Positions 5,220 through 5,924 of a stretch of DNA of 5,924 nucleotides are shown piece after piece; the stretch's first letter is position 1; each line of letters begins with the position of its first letter. The notes below the pieces were generated by a model. That model ran no database searches, had not been told where the DNA came from, and worked only from the letters and a program-made list of their open reading frames with translations. The stretch comes from Pseudomonadales bacterium (GTDB lineage Bacteria > Pseudomonadota > Gammaproteobacteria > Pseudomonadales > JAHEIH01), in contig JALRIU010000291.1 of the NCBI GenBank assembly GCA_023255355.1, positions 1-5,924 on the forward strand, given 5' to 3'. The position numbers and the translations under genes are program-made.

Positions 5220-5924
5220 GTGGAAAAACATAATAATCCTACTCAAGTTGGTCAGTTGCGCTTAGCGCCTGAATCTTTCTTGGAACCAGCTTTGGTAAAA
5301 GACATTTCCAAGCATGGTGTAGATGAAAACCGTCGTGGCCTTTTGAAGAAAAGTTTTTCAATGGCCGCCGCAGCTATGGCTGCACCAGTAGCGTTCGCTG
5401 CTGACGGTGAAAAAGAAATCTTAGAAATGCGCCCCTGGTCAGGCATGTTGGGTAATGGTGTCGCAACTAACCCTTATGGTCAGCCATCAAAATATGAATC
5501 TAATGTGCAGCGCCGTCGTAGCCCTGGATTAGCTGCGACAAGCCAAGCAGATGTGGCTTTCTCTCCTTTGCAGTCGATGTTCGGGATGATTACAGCAAGT
5601 GGTCTTCACTTTGAGCGTCACCACCAAGGTTGGGTTGATATCGATCCACGTCAACATCGTTTGATGATCAATGGTCTCGTTCAAAATCCTAAAGTGTTTA
5701 CCATGGATGATTTGATGCGCATGCCTTCTGTTTCGCGTATTCATTTCATTGAGTGTGGCGCTAATACAGCGATGGAGTGGGGGAACTCAGCAGTACCTAC
5801 GGTTCAATATACCCACGGTATGTTGTCTTGCTCTGAGTTCACCGGTGTGCCGCTCTCGCTATTACTCGACATGGCGGGTTACGACAAACAGAACGCCAAA
5901 TATATTATGGCCGAAGGCGCTGAC
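5220..5924 (+). CDS. soxC: SoxC, molybdopterin subunit of sulfane dehydrogenase SoxCD (3' truncated)
   Basis: Periplasmic molybdenum-cofactor subunit of SoxCD, which oxidises the SoxY-bound sulfane sulfur while SoxD (cytochrome c) takes the electrons. The frame runs open from GTG 5220 to the last base, 235 codons, roughly the first half of the usual 400-440-residue protein. Residues 1-37 are a long n-region; NRRGLLKK (Arg38-Arg39) followed by an Ala-rich core and AFA-A at 58-61 is a twin-arginine signal, fitting export of a folded cofactor protein. Then come TPLQ-like SPLQSMFGMITASGLHFERH, DIDPRQHRLMINGLV, and the core MPSVSRIHFIECGANTAMEW with the Mo-ligating Cys179. VQYTHGMLSCSEFTGVPLS and IMAEGAD follow; these are typical of SoxC in the sulfite oxidase family. 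ECGAN replaces the common ECSGN. The match to SoxC is closer than to SorA or YedY. soxD should lie just beyond the window. Confidence 0.93.
   Translation, partial: MEKHNNPTQVGQLRLAPESFLEPALVKDISKHGVDENRRGLLKKSFSMAAAAMAAPVAFAADGEKEILEMRPWSGMLGNGVATNPYGQPSKYESNVQRRRSPGLAATSQADVAFSPLQSMFGMITASGLHFERHHQGWVDIDPRQHRLMINGLVQNPKVFTMDDLMRMPSVSRIHFIECGANTAMEWGNSAVPTVQYTHGMLSCSEFTGVPLSLLLDMAGYDKQNAKYIMAEGAD

Noticed and set aside
5252..5744. Two - strand frames (5252-5446 and 5529-5744) under soxC
   Set aside because: Both lie antisense to the conserved SoxC coding frame, which continues to the window end.

Overview
The window looks like a stretch of gammaproteobacterial chromosome, probably from a marine or sulfide-exposed aerobe. 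The grounds are a TrkH close to the E. coli protein in length and motifs, a small membrane protein resembling the proteobacterial DUF3094 family, a FadE/DmdC-type acyl-CoA dehydrogenase, and part of a Sox (thiosulfate/sulfur oxidation) locus. The genus cannot be read from the sequence. No RNA genes, insertion sequences, phage genes or CRISPR arrays were seen.

Left part (1-2590), all on the + strand. The window opens inside the hydrophilic C-terminal tail of an unidentified protein (stop at 375). A full-length acyl-CoA dehydrogenase follows (457-2250), then a strong GC-rich hairpin whose base pairs with the stop codon. Next is a 60-residue single-pass membrane protein (2349-2531), then a bulged hairpin in the gap before trkH.

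Middle (2593-4047, +): trkH, the K+-translocating subunit of the Trk system, complete from a GTG start and with all four selectivity-filter loops recognisable. Its partner trkA is not in the window. The 73 bp after it separate two convergent units and hold no convincing terminator.

Right part (4121-5924): the sulfur-oxidation locus, in divergent layout. On the - strand is a two-gene unit: a periplasmic DsrE-family protein (4486-4908) overlapping by 4 bp (ATGA) with a SoxS-type periplasmic thioredoxin (4121-4489). On the + strand, soxC (5220 to the window end, truncated) encodes the Tat-exported molybdopterin subunit of the SoxCD sulfane dehydrogenase. Between them lie 311 bp, much of it about 18% GC, with a long, nearly concentric nested inverted repeat (4979-5038). 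This is the best candidate for a shared operator.

Functionally, SoxC with SoxD (presumably downstream) would oxidise the sulfane sulfur carried on SoxYZ. SoxS would keep the SoxYZ carrier thiol reduced and active. The DsrE-like protein, exported to the same compartment and translationally coupled to SoxS, is a plausible periplasmic sulfur-handling or thiol partner of unproven function. No wholly new system is evident. The most interesting items are the DsrE-SoxS coupled pair and the unexplained dyad in the divergent control region.
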